Shown: positions 26,348 to 36,400 of the stretch, one piece after another
How positions within the stretch are numbered: position 1 is the stretch's first letter
Layout: every line of letters starts with the position of its first letter
Origin: Chryseobacterium vaccae
GTDB taxonomy: Bacteria > Bacteroidota > Bacteroidia > Flavobacteriales > Weeksellaceae
Direction: 5' to 3'
Length of the DNA: 64,000 bases
Assembly: GCF_009602705.1 (NCBI RefSeq)
Contig: NZ_VSWH01000001.1
Coordinates: 1,240,001 to 1,304,000, forward strand
The notes under the pieces: model-generated
Database searches by the model: none
The model's input: the letters and a program-made list of their open reading frames with translations, nothing else
What the model was told of the DNA's origin: nothing
Made by a program: the position numbers and the translations under genes

Positions 26348-27283
26348 TTAATTAAATGAGGCTCTGAATTCCAGAGGCGAAAAAGTAGTACGGTTTTTAA
26401 ACAGACGATGAAATGATTGTGGATGCTCAAACCCTAAATGATAAGCGATTTCTGATACAGACAATTCCGTTGTTGAAAGCAATTCTTTGGCTTTCTCTAT
26501 CAATCGGTTCTGAATATGCTGTTGGGTTGTCTTTCCCGTCTGAACCCGGAGCATATCGCTTAAATAGTTGGCACTTAGATTCAATTCACTTGCTATTAAG
26601 TGAACAGAAGGTATTCCATTGATTACTAAATTATCATTCTTGAAATAGCTATCCAGTAAGTTTTCCAACTTTGTAAGTAAATCATTATTCGCCTTTTTTC
26701 TCGTTAAAAACTGACGGTTATAGAAACGGTCACAGTATTTAAGCAAAAGCTCAATATTGGAAACCAGCAGATCCTGTGTAAAACTATCCATATTCCCTTC
26801 AATTTCATTTCCAACGTTATGAATGATATCCATAACAGAGGTTTCTTCTTTTTCTGAAAGGTGCAACGCCTCATTGGTCGCATAGGAAAAATAACCATAA
26901 TCTTTAACCTGCGATGCTAAAGGATATCCCTGAAAGAAATCAGGATGCACTACCAAAACAAAGCCCTTTACACCATTCAGAAGCACATCTTCAAATTGGA
27001 GTACCTGATGAGGGGCAATGAAATACATGATCCCTTCATCAAAATCATAATACTGTTGTCCATATCTGCACTTACCTCCCGCACATTCCTTTTTCAATGC
27101 AATAACATAAAAATCTGTAGTAATTGCATTTAGGATCGTTTCCGGTTCCAGATTGACATCATCAAAATTGAACACACTAATCAGTGGATTCGACGGTTTT
27201 TTCAATCCTAGAAACTGATGAAGGGCATTAATTGACGAAACCTTTTCTGGAGTTTTCATATTTTGATTTTCTGATTTATACAT
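26348..27283 (-). CDS. AraC-family regulator of the island
   Basis: About 311 residues. The N-terminal cupin-like sensor includes KKECAGGKCRYGQQYYDFDE (Cys pair) and YFIAPHQVLQFEDVL. The C-terminal AraC domain has ASELNLSANYLSDMLRVQTG and VSEIAYHLGFEHPQSFHRLF then FSPLEFR. A longer frame would overlap the epimerase gene, so I use the ATG at 27283; MKTPEKV at 27259 is the alternative. It follows epimerase B by 7 bp, so it is probably transcribed from the operator at 29.4 kb and autoregulated. The four operators in this island are its likely targets. The two Cys could sense electrophiles, which is speculation. Confidence 0.9.
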   Translation of the reverse strand: MYKSENQNMKTPEKVSSINALHQFLGLKKPSNPLISVFNFDDVNLEPETILNAITTDFYVIALKKECAGGKCRYGQQYYDFDEGIMYFIAPHQVLQFEDVLLNGVKGFVLVVHPDFFQGYPLASQVKDYGYFSYATNEALHLSEKEETSVMDIIHNVGNEIEGNMDSFTQDLLVSNIELLLKYCDRFYNRQFLTRKKANNDLLTKLENLLDSYFKNDNLVINGIPSVHLIASELNLSANYLSDMLRVQTGKTTQQHIQNRLIEKAKELLSTTELSVSEIAYHLGFEHPQSFHRLFKNRTTFSPLEFRASFN

Positions 27284-27290
27284 AACTAAT

Positions 27291-28235
27291 TTACTGCTTT
27301 TTTTTAATTGAAGTTTGTTCATTTCTGATTTGTTCAATCCCTTCCCTGTAACTTGTTGTGTGAAATTCCGAAAAACGACTTCTGAATTTGGCATCCTCAA
27401 ACAGATTATCAAAAGCATACCTTGGTAGTAATTCCAATAATTCAGCAAATACTGTACTGGATTGTGCTCCCTTTTGGAATATATATTCCGGTACTATTGT
27501 AAACTCAAATTCCTTTCCATAAATTTCAGATACCAGACTGATAAACTCGGCATAAGTGGGGTGACTATTATCCACGGGTAAATGCCATGTCTGCCCATAT
27601 GCATCAGCCGTATTTCCGATCAATGCCGTGGCACGGCTTGCATCCGGTGTCCAGATCAGACTCCTTCTCTTATCTGTACTCAGTGGTATTTCAATGGTCT
27701 GCCCTTCTTTGATTTTATTAAAGATCATTGTATTGGTAATACTTTGTGTTTTTCCGGGACCATAAAACTCAGGAGCACGACAAATTACCGCTTCTATTTG
27801 CCCTGCGTTCATTTCTTCCAGCAGCATTTCTGTCATTTCTTCTCTTACCTTTCCCTTTCTGCCCACAGGGGCAAATTCAGTATCCTCGGTAAGAACTCTG
27901 CCATCCTGTGGATACATATACGTGTTATCAAAGAACACGAGCTTAGTTCCATTAATCTTGCATGCATCTATAACATTTCTGGTAATGAGAGAGAACTGCT
28001 CCTCCCAAAGAGATGTACTAATAGGCAATCCTAATGTGAAATAAGCAATTTCACTGTCTTTTACAGCTTCAACCGCATTTTCTCTAATAGATAAGTCTGC
28101 AAGAAAAACCTCATCGGTATCATTTACTTTTTGTGCATTTCTACCAACAATCCGGATATCTGAGGTAAAGTTTCTCTTCAACTCTCTTGCCAGTTCTTCG
28201 CCTATTTGACCGTTAGCTCCCAATATTGTTTGCAT
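27291..28235 (-). CDS. NAD(P)-dependent epimerase/NmrA-like reductase (copy B)
   Basis: 314 residues, a paralogue of copy A along the whole length (MQTILGANGQIGEELAREL; DGRVLTEDTEFAPVGRK; LLPRYAFDNLFEDAKFRSR). It has the same Rossmann nucleotide-binding start and likely the same reaction type on a related substrate. It is the middle gene of the unit ADC-like B, epimerase B, regulator (gaps 29 and 7 bp). Confidence 0.88.
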   Translation of the reverse strand: MQTILGANGQIGEELARELKRNFTSDIRIVGRNAQKVNDTDEVFLADLSIRENAVEAVKDSEIAYFTLGLPISTSLWEEQFSLITRNVIDACKINGTKLVFFDNTYMYPQDGRVLTEDTEFAPVGRKGKVREEMTEMLLEEMNAGQIEAVICRAPEFYGPGKTQSITNTMIFNKIKEGQTIEIPLSTDKRRSLIWTPDASRATALIGNTADAYGQTWHLPVDNSHPTYAEFISLVSEIYGKEFEFTIVPEYIFQKGAQSSTVFAELLELLPRYAFDNLFEDAKFRSRFSEFHTTSYREGIEQIRNEQTSIKKKQ

Positions 28236-28264
28236 ATTACTTTACGTTTAATTCTTTACTATCT

Positions 28265-29335
28265 TTATTTAGATCTTTCTGTTAATTCAGGAGTATACAG
28301 TGCCGCCTGGAATTCCGGCTGATAATCATAACGCATTAGTTTACCAAGATCCAATGATTTGATAAACATGGATAAAGGCCCATTGGTAAGATTGAGCTGT
28401 ACGTCTTCCTTCTTTTTGCTGCTTGCTTTCTTAATCGCTCTGACATCAGTATAACCGTGAGTCAGTTGGCCATTTCTATCCTTGTTAATAAAGTTTGAAC
28501 GGACAATATCCGGTTGAACATCTCCAATAGCCAGTTTTTTTCCTCCCATCGAAAAATCCATTTTCCCGGACTCATCATAAAAGTCGAACTTCATCATCTC
28601 TCCTTGATCACTATATTTCATTGGAATCAACCATTTCGGCAGGTTATATCCCACTAGCCCACGAACTCTCGCCAGTTCTGTGTCTACAGGAAGCTTCAGA
28701 ACGTACCCCCAAAGATTTTTATTCTTAACCTCCTTCATAAGGGAAAATACGCCCCAATTGGTGAAGTTTGGCTTCGTAGTTACAATAGAGATAGATAACT
28801 CATTATAGGAATCATTATCACAATAATGGTAAGCATATGCTGTGATTGCAAGCAGGCCACGTCCAGGTGTAATTGAAATAGGTTTCACAATATCACGAAC
28901 TTCTGCTGGGATGAGCTTTTTCAGCATTTTCATATCAGCAGTATATATTGCCGTTATACTACTGTTACTGTAATAGAAATTAGGAGAGTATGTTGTAAAC
29001 CCGACCTCCTTTTTCTGTTTTTGAATAGTTTTAAACCAGCTCAGATCAATTTCAGGCGCTTCTTTTTCAACTACTGACAAAGGTGGGTTTGAACGGAATC
29101 TGTCATAAAGTCCTCCCTTTAAAACAGGAACCTGATGCCCTCCTAAATTGATGATTGTCTGGTTGGATTTGAGCGTATCCATTTTACTATAATTTTTATT
29201 CCGTTCAGAAATTGAAACATTTTTGTCCGCAATCTGCGAGTTAAAAGAAATTGTGCCTTTTACATCGATAGCTGCCATACCATTGGAATACATACCCATA
29301 CTGGCAGTTATAACTAACATTTTAAATGTGTTCAT
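28265..29335 (-). CDS. acetoacetate-decarboxylase-family protein, exported (copy B)
   Basis: About 356 residues. The signal-peptide-like N-terminus (MNTFKMLVITASMGMYSNGM, then AA) replaces the membrane helix of copy A. The core is closely related: ETHE-free ADC-type blocks NELSISIVTTKPN, LWGYVLKLPVDTELARVRGL, GYNLPKWLIPM, and LTHGYTDVRAIKKASSK. The start at 29335 is chosen because it begins the signal peptide and is 48 bp from the operator; an upstream in-frame GTG would intrude into the promoter. It is the first gene of the regulator's unit. Confidence 0.8.
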   Translation of the reverse strand: MNTFKMLVITASMGMYSNGMAAIDVKGTISFNSQIADKNVSISERNKNYSKMDTLKSNQTIINLGGHQVPVLKGGLYDRFRSNPPLSVVEKEAPEIDLSWFKTIQKQKKEVGFTTYSPNFYYSNSSITAIYTADMKMLKKLIPAEVRDIVKPISITPGRGLLAITAYAYHYCDNDSYNELSISIVTTKPNFTNWGVFSLMKEVKNKNLWGYVLKLPVDTELARVRGLVGYNLPKWLIPMKYSDQGEMMKFDFYDESGKMDFSMGGKKLAIGDVQPDIVRSNFINKDRNGQLTHGYTDVRAIKKASSKKKEDVQLNLTNGPLSMFIKSLDLGKLMRYDYQPEFQAALYTPELTERSK

Positions 29336-29383
29336 ACTATATTGTTTTAAGTATGACAAAGTTCTAAAGACTGGAAACAAACA

Positions 29384-29423
29384 GTGTATCCGAATTAAGG
29401 TAAGTTGTAACAGAATCTCTGTT
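29384..29423 (-). promoter_or_regulatory. tandem AraC-type operator, copy 1 (before ADC-like B, epimerase B, regulator)
   Basis: Half-sites GTGTATC (29384) and TTGTAAC (29405) are 21 bp apart, then perfect dyad AACAGA-ATC-TCTGTT (29409-29423). The linker shares AAGGTAAG with copy 2. It lies 48 bp before the ADC-like B start. Because the regulator ends this unit, this copy would provide autoregulation. Confidence 0.75.
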
Positions 29424-29503
29424 GAATAAAATTGGATTAGTAATTTAAAACGATACTATGTCATTCGAACACCAAAAAATCACGGAAAATCATATGTTTT
29501 TCG

Positions 29504-31072
29504 CTAAATTATTTTCAATCGCTGTTCAAATGCAAACAAGGAAATTTCCTTTAAAAAATGATTTATTTTCTCATCATTACCTAAAGTTTCTCCTACTCTT
29601 GCCCCAGATTTTTCTAATTTTATTCCAAATATTATTTTTATAAACTCCGGTAACATATTCAGAATATTTTCATTGGTTATTACTTTCTCAGGAAAAAATA
29701 ATCTTACTATTCTTTGTTTTGTTAATATATCAGAAACCTCATAAATGTCTCCTAAATGACAAAATATATTATTCCCTTCTTTTTTTCCAAACATTCCTAC
29801 TCCTGCCTTTAATGCTTGCTCACGTAATTCTGAAGCATAATTCCTTAAATAGACTTTACAACTGTTCTTAATGAGAAAATAGTCATCGTAATCGATTTTA
29901 CCCATTGAAAAAAGCTGATGTGCATTTAAACTTCTGTCAATCGATTTATCCATTGCCCTTCCTATCTCTCGTTTTTTGCTTTGATAAGCTTCTTGTCTTC
30001 CTTTATCAATCTCTTTCAAAAAATCATTGGCTACCTTTAAAAAAGGAATATCAATCTGTACTTCTTTAAGGAAAATTAGAAAATTAGTATTAACAAAATC
30101 TGTTCTAATACGATACTTGCATTCTCTGGTGCAGTGGTAATAATAGTATTTCTTATATTTTCCCTGCGAAGAACTTGCAGTTAATGTTTTTCCACAGATA
30201 GGACACAAAAGAACACCTCTTAATATGAAGTTTTCATTAAGTACTTTTTTCTTTTTGACAAACTTTGAATTATTTGATTCCTGTAATACTTTTTGAACTC
30301 CCTCAAACAATATTATAGATACAATTCCTGTATGTAATCCACTAATAACCTTGCTTTCTTCATTTTCAGATTCAGGAACTTTAATTTGTCCACAATAAAT
30401 GGGATTTCTAATTAATCTATAGAAAGCGCTCATACTACATCTCAAGCCTTTAGAGAAAGCATGCTTATATATTTCTGATATTGTAACTCTTTTTTCTTTT
30501 ATTATCTCTTCAAAAGCTTCACGAATTATAGAAGCTTCAGGACCATAAGGAGCAATATATTTTTTTCCATCCGCTGTTACTTTATTCCGATATCCTAAAG
30601 GAGCTCTATTGATCCATCGACCTTCTAGCCTTGCTTTTTGCATACCTAAACTTACATTCCGGCTTCTTTTATCATTTTCGACTTCAGATGTAGCCAAATA
30701 TACCGCAAGTATAATCTTACTTTCTGGTATAGAAAAATCTATTGGTTGATCAATAGCTTGAAGAGAAACTTCCATACTTCCTAGTTTCTCAAGCATTAAA
30801 TAAGCATCTGTAATGTTACGGCTAAACCTATCCCAATAAGTAAAGAGTATAGTGGCCGGACGATGTTTAAGAGATTTAATCTTAATCATTAATCTATTCC
30901 ATGCAGGTCGATTAAATGTTTTCGCTGAATAGTCCTCGAAAATAGTTTCTGTAATAATCAGGTTATTATATTTACAATAATGCACAAGACGCTCCAACTG
31001 GCTGCGCTGGGAATATCCTTTTACAGCCTGCTCATCGGTACTAACTCGTATGTAGAGATAAATGGCAGACAT
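29504..31072 (-). CDS. large serine recombinase
   Basis: 522 residues in the standard order: an N-terminal resolvase domain (YLYIRVSTDEQ with the catalytic Ser, then FTYWDRFSRN with the Arg pair), a recombinase DNA-binding domain (about residues 155-270), a zinc ribbon CPICGK...CTRECKY (about 288-325), then a coiled-coil region. Such enzymes integrate and excise mobile elements or phages at short att cores. Its 3' end is nearly identical to the fragment at 18.95 kb, and a diverged relative lies at 37.5 kb. Immediately 3' of it is ATTCGAACACC, exactly where homology with the 18.9-kb copy begins, a likely attachment core. Confidence 0.95.
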   Translation of the reverse strand: MSAIYLYIRVSTDEQAVKGYSQRSQLERLVHYCKYNNLIITETIFEDYSAKTFNRPAWNRLMIKIKSLKHRPATILFTYWDRFSRNITDAYLMLEKLGSMEVSLQAIDQPIDFSIPESKIILAVYLATSEVENDKRSRNVSLGMQKARLEGRWINRAPLGYRNKVTADGKKYIAPYGPEASIIREAFEEIIKEKRVTISEIYKHAFSKGLRCSMSAFYRLIRNPIYCGQIKVPESENEESKVISGLHTGIVSIILFEGVQKVLQESNNSKFVKKKKVLNENFILRGVLLCPICGKTLTASSSQGKYKKYYYYHCTRECKYRIRTDFVNTNFLIFLKEVQIDIPFLKVANDFLKEIDKGRQEAYQSKKREIGRAMDKSIDRSLNAHQLFSMGKIDYDDYFLIKNSCKVYLRNYASELREQALKAGVGMFGKKEGNNIFCHLGDIYEVSDILTKQRIVRLFFPEKVITNENILNMLPEFIKIIFGIKLEKSGARVGETLGNDEKINHFLKEISLFAFEQRLKII

Positions 31073-31233
31073 AGTTAGGTCGCTTTTATTAGAAGAAGCC
31101 TTTACCTAAAAACGTGAAAATTATGTATTTTATTGAAAAAATTAATGGCTTTTTATTTTTGTATGCTGTTATTTTTTTGTTTAAAAAAATCATTACCTTT
31201 TTGATATACGACTTATTTATTGTTAAATATTTA

Positions 31234-33372
31234 CTAAATCATCTGTATATATTTAATCTTCCCATCAATCTCACCTACTCCAATCCAAGTATGTGCAAAA
31301 AGCTGAGTTTTTTTATAATGAATGTACTTGCTTAATTTTTCTTTTAGTAAATGTTCATCTTTTGCAATCATATATGTAAATCCAAGCCCACCACGCTCTT
31401 TAGTAAAAATCGAACAATCATGCAGCTGCTTATCTTTTTGAAATTGCTTTATATTTTTTTTATATCTTTTAGAAAGTTCAGTGATAGATTTTTTATTAAA
31501 CTCCATCAACTGCACAGAAGTTTCTATGGACTGTGGTAAATTTGAATCATCAATTTTTGAAATCAATTCTTTAAATTCAATATTCGAAAAATAAGAAGGT
31601 TTTCTAATATATTTATTTGGCAAATTGAATTTATACATATAATAGTTATTGATAAAATCAGTCTCAGGTTCAAAATAAAAATGATTCACCCCATCGTTTT
31701 TATTCTCTTCAATCATAAAGCTCAATTGAGCCCCTCTTTGTTTTAGAAAATAACCAATCAAGTCAAGTTCTTCATAAATATAGGTATTTTCATAAGTTAA
31801 AAACTTATTTCTTACTTTTAAATAACTGATTAACAAAGAAGGTGTTTCAAAAAAGTCATTTACAACAACTAAATCATATATACTTATAATCCATGGAAAA
31901 TGATTATCATCAAAATAGTTTAGTTTATCTGAAGTTTTTAAAATAGGAACAATATTCCCTAGTTGTTCCAAAGTTAACGAAACCAATACAACTTCTTTAA
32001 AATCATTGAGCTGTAAATTTACTTTTTGTTTATTCTTATTCTCAAATACGACATCTTTATTTTCTTTTAAATATGAAAGAGTTCTTAAACATTGACTATA
32101 AGATCCCTTTATTATATCATTTAAATGATCATCAGTTTTAAGTTTATGCCCTGATTTTGCTTTAGATGACAACCTGTTTGCTTTTGCTTCAATAATAAAT
32201 AAATAATCATTAAAGACGAGTAGCCCATCTGTTTCAAACCTATTTTCCTTATTACCATAAAACATATTTGAGTAAAAAGTAGATTTTGGTAAAATGTTTT
32301 TAAAATATATTTCGGACTGGCGTAGCAAAAAATCATGTTTATATGAGATAAATTTTCCATACAGCTTTACGTTTTTTTTAAATTCATTTTCAAAAGCGTC
32401 CTCAACTACCCATACCAATAACGGAATTGATGGAATAACATATTTATTATTATACTTGATTAAGGGCTTTTGTTTTAGAATAGAATTAGGTTGATATATG
32501 TTTTCAGAATTTTCAACAGAAGTGAAGCCACATGAAAATCTATCTAAAAAATTCTCAACATTTTCTAAAGGTATTTCTAAAAAATCAGCTAATTCATATG
32601 CTGAAAATGTTCCCGCCTTATTAAAATTAGCCAATAATTCATTAAAAAAATAAACCTTATATATTTTACGAATTTCTGAATCTGATAATTTTGCTATTTC
32701 TTCTATATTATCAACTTCAATTATTAATTCATTTTTAGAAATTTTCCCATTTTTAAATCCAATTGTTTGTTTTGAATGATATCTAGCCCTTTCTTCAACC
32801 TCATTGAGAAATTTATTGTACTTAAAATTTAAAAATCTAGCTATGTTATCTCGAATTGTAATAGAATTATCCAGAGTAAAGCCAAAAATGGACATAATTT
32901 GATTTCCAAAAGGTTTAAATAACTCTTTTGAAAAAATTAAGTGATGTTTAGGATGACCTGGGTTTCTTACTTTTTTTGATTCGTTTTCAATTTTAGATAC
33001 AATTTCATTAAAAACATCATCTTTCTCTTCTTCTTCAAACATTTGCTTCGCATCTGTCATTGTACAATATTTCAACGTTGCTCTTTGAATGTTTAAAAAA
33101 TCTTCTAAAATTTCTTCGGTAAGAATAGATGTGTCATCTACAAAATCACTTTTTAGACATTGACAAGCTACTACTTCCGAAACAAAAAAATGTTTATCGT
33201 CCCTATAATCAGTATATTCTTCAGAATTATGAAGATGATTGTAAAATGCAATATAAGAAATAAGGTCAAAAGAGTTTATCTTGCTACAAATATCTTGGAT
33301 TATAGATAAATTGGATTGAATTTCAATTGGAAGTTCATTTTTCCATTTATCTATTAAATTCGGTTCAGTCAT
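31234..33372 (-). CDS. large hypothetical protein with PD-(D/E)xK nuclease-like motif; partner of the STAND protein
   Basis: 712 residues, no signal peptide or membrane segment. Residues about 375-420 contain FYGNKENRFETDGLLVFND then YLFIIEAKANRLSS. The E-T-D-G, strand, then E-A-K arrangement is the PD-(D/E)xK (NERD/Mrr-like) nuclease core. The flanking regions are helical and of unknown type; a winged-helix-like stretch (FSAYELADFLEIPLENVENF) precedes the nuclease part. It follows the STAND gene by 69 bp on the same strand with no terminator between, so it is probably co-expressed. Together they resemble a two-gene defence module. The nuclease call is inference from one motif block. Confidence 0.65.
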   Translation of the reverse strand: MTEPNLIDKWKNELPIEIQSNLSIIQDICSKINSFDLISYIAFYNHLHNSEEYTDYRDDKHFFVSEVVACQCLKSDFVDDTSILTEEILEDFLNIQRATLKYCTMTDAKQMFEEEEKDDVFNEIVSKIENESKKVRNPGHPKHHLIFSKELFKPFGNQIMSIFGFTLDNSITIRDNIARFLNFKYNKFLNEVEERARYHSKQTIGFKNGKISKNELIIEVDNIEEIAKLSDSEIRKIYKVYFFNELLANFNKAGTFSAYELADFLEIPLENVENFLDRFSCGFTSVENSENIYQPNSILKQKPLIKYNNKYVIPSIPLLVWVVEDAFENEFKKNVKLYGKFISYKHDFLLRQSEIYFKNILPKSTFYSNMFYGNKENRFETDGLLVFNDYLFIIEAKANRLSSKAKSGHKLKTDDHLNDIIKGSYSQCLRTLSYLKENKDVVFENKNKQKVNLQLNDFKEVVLVSLTLEQLGNIVPILKTSDKLNYFDDNHFPWIISIYDLVVVNDFFETPSLLISYLKVRNKFLTYENTYIYEELDLIGYFLKQRGAQLSFMIEENKNDGVNHFYFEPETDFINNYYMYKFNLPNKYIRKPSYFSNIEFKELISKIDDSNLPQSIETSVQLMEFNKKSITELSKRYKKNIKQFQKDKQLHDCSIFTKERGGLGFTYMIAKDEHLLKEKLSKYIHYKKTQLFAHTWIGVGEIDGKIKYIQMI

Positions 33373-33441
33373 TTATTAATGTTTTTGTATTAAAAAAAAT
33401 AAAATTTAACACCTAAAATAGCTATAATTGTATGAATATTT

Positions 33442-36400
33442 TTAATAATAAAACTCTTCCATAAAATCCTTTCTTTGCTCATCCTCAATTTCCTTTTTCT
33501 TCCAACCTATTTTTTGTTCGAAATAATCTATATGCTCTGAATAGTCTAAAATGTTTGGTAGTGCATTTATCATTTTTAGAATATCCTGATAAAATTCAAT
33601 TTTCTTCTGAATTAAAGGAACTCGACTGCCCGACCAACTTTCACTTCGTCCAAAATTAATTTTCCTTGTTAGAGTAACTTCCTTATTGATAAGAAGAAAC
33701 TCTCTAAAACATTCGACAAACCAACCATTAAAATTATGATACACAACTTCAATAAGCATTAACACAATCTTTTCATTTTTGCTATGTTTTTGAGTAAGTT
33801 TAATAATGAGCGATTTTACTTTTTCTGTTCTATCCTCATTGACATCCCTAAAACTGAATAAAGAATAAATATCTTCTTCAACAATAAATGTATATTGTTC
33901 ATTTGCTAAAGCTGTCAATAACAAATCTTCAATCAATTCTTCATATTCCTCGTATTCCCACAACGTACTTGTGTTAATTTTTTCCAACCTCAAATTGGAT
34001 GAATATCCCAATCCAATTTTTCCATTTTTTAAACTGTCATTGATGAAGTTTTTATCCAAATCTAAAAGGGCTTTTAATTCTCTTCCCTCATAGTCAAAGT
34101 GAGAATCTATTTCATATTGTGCCCAGTAAGCATCTTTTAAAAGTTCAGGATGTTTAATAAAGTATGATGAACAATCAGCACAAAAATCAATCCCAAAATC
34201 ACGTATTGTTTTACGTGTCTTAGTGAGTATGATGCTTGTCAAATAGGTGATGATATTGTGATTTTCAAATTCAGAATTTTCTTTTTTATATTCTTCAAAT
34301 AAAGGTCCATATTTTAGGTAATCAAGCATTCGATGGATATAAATATATTCGTCAGGCTTTAAAAAAGTATTTATGAAAAGCTTAAAAAAAACTTCATTGA
34401 CCTGTTCTTCGGGTAACATTACTATTAATACAGATTCCCAATAAGGTTTTCCTTGAAATTCATAATCATTCATTATGTCCAAGAGTTCTTTTCCCGTCAT
34501 AATAAGTTCGACCAAAGCAATATTTATTATGGTGGTTCGCAATGGAAAAAGTACTCTGCCACTAAAAAACAACTTTAGAGCATTTTCAAATTCAGATTTA
34601 CTCTTTCTTGCTATGGAAATATAAATATCAGTAACTGCTGATTCTATATGCCATCCGTTATTATCTTTCTGCTGCTTATACAAAGCATTAATATTTAATA
34701 GAAATTTCTCTAGACTTTGCCAATCTGTTGCTTTTACAAAAACATCAAACTCTTGCCTTTTTTCTTTTTCAGATTCCTGGATAGATTTTCCCTCTCTATA
34801 TTCCCAATCCGGTTTTAAAAACTTGGAAAGTTTTCTTATATCAGATTCAATAAACTCATTCCAGCTTTCAGGGTATACAGCTCCCGCTTCTGTTAAATGT
34901 TTGGCAAGAACACTTACAAACTTACAATGTGCATATTGTTTATTATCCAATTTTTCAGAAATGAGCTTTTGATAAATTGGTAATTCATCTACATAAATAC
35001 TTTTGTCAATGTCTCCACCCGGATAAATGATTTGATGTAGTGCTTTTTGCACCTGTTCATTTTCGATTTCAAATAAATGATAAAATTGATTAAGAATGCG
35101 ATCCCTTAATTTCATTAATTCATCTGATTTATATAAATCAAAATTATAAATTGTAAATGCGTGTCCTTTTGCTGAACGAAATTCATCATAATGCCAACCT
35201 AAGAGTGCCTCTGATAAGTTTAGAAAAATACCATTTGCAAATGTTTTTTGAGCATTAATTAAATTATCATCTAACAACATATCCAGCAACATATTTTGCC
35301 GTAAGTATCCTTGTTCTCGGTCCTCTAATGTATATTTAAAGTCATCGTGAATGAATTTTAAAATTTCGGATAATCGGCTTGGTTGTTTATTTAATAATGC
35401 TAAAGTCAGCTCAAGCGAAGGTTTGAATAATTCATTAGGATGGCTCCAAAAACCTTTTAACAGTTCAAAATGTTTCGTAGCTCTGGTATGGTCATTATGG
35501 ACATAACTAAATTTAAGTGTTTCAATATATTCTTCCTGTGGAAGGTTTTCTATCCATTTTTTCAAATACAATAGGCAATCCCGACCTTTATAAAACCAAA
35601 ATAGATTGTAAAAAGCATACAATTCTTCATCGGTTTTTATTTGCTTTATTACTTCATTCAAATGCAGTAATACTAAGTCTCTTACATGATAGTAAACAAA
35701 TGTGTTATTCACATCTATAAGCGTAGTACGGATTCTATTTGAAAGTTTCTCTATAAAAGTAGCAATCCATTCTGCATAATTGATAACGGAAGATTTATTA
35801 TCAATAAAACATTTATAGAATGTATAGGTTGCTAGCACCTGGTCTGATACTTTAACTATCTCGTTGGAATAAACATCTAATATTTCATTGTTATGAAGTT
35901 CCATTATAGCAGTCCATAGTTCATTCCAGTCAATATTAAACTTGTTTGATAGAATTATTTTCAATTCTTCATTGTTTCTGTCTAGAACACCAAAAAATGA
36001 AACAATAGCAAGAGATTTAAGAATGATTGGATTATTGAAAATGCCTATCTCTTCGGAGATTTTTTTAAAGTATTTTTCATACAGTAATACAGGGCTATTT
36101 AAATAATTAGTTTCAGAATCAGGGGTAACGGAAGAAGTAGCCATTAGTGCAACTCTTGCATTACCTTTGGCTAAATCCACTATTTTTCTTTTGATATCAC
36201 TATGATACTTCAGATTGGGTAGAGCTGCTAGAATTATTTCCCTTATTTCTTCATCCTTAAATTCAGGTATATTAAATTCTTTATACAAATAACTATCAAG
36301 CGTAACCGAAACTTGTTTTTTTACATAATCTCTGGTTGTAATTATAACTTTTGCTGAATAAGATTGTGAAGCTTCTATTTTATTAAGCAAATAATTTAGA

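Noticed and set aside
27284..27448. Upstream extension of the island AraC gene
   Set aside because: It would overlap the epimerase B coding sequence by 158 bp. Cupin-type homology begins after the 27283 or 27259 ATG.
31114..31335. Plus-strand 73-codon open frame beside the recombinase
   Set aside because: Extremely A/T-rich, overlaps the end of the 712-aa gene on the other strand, and has no recognisable features.
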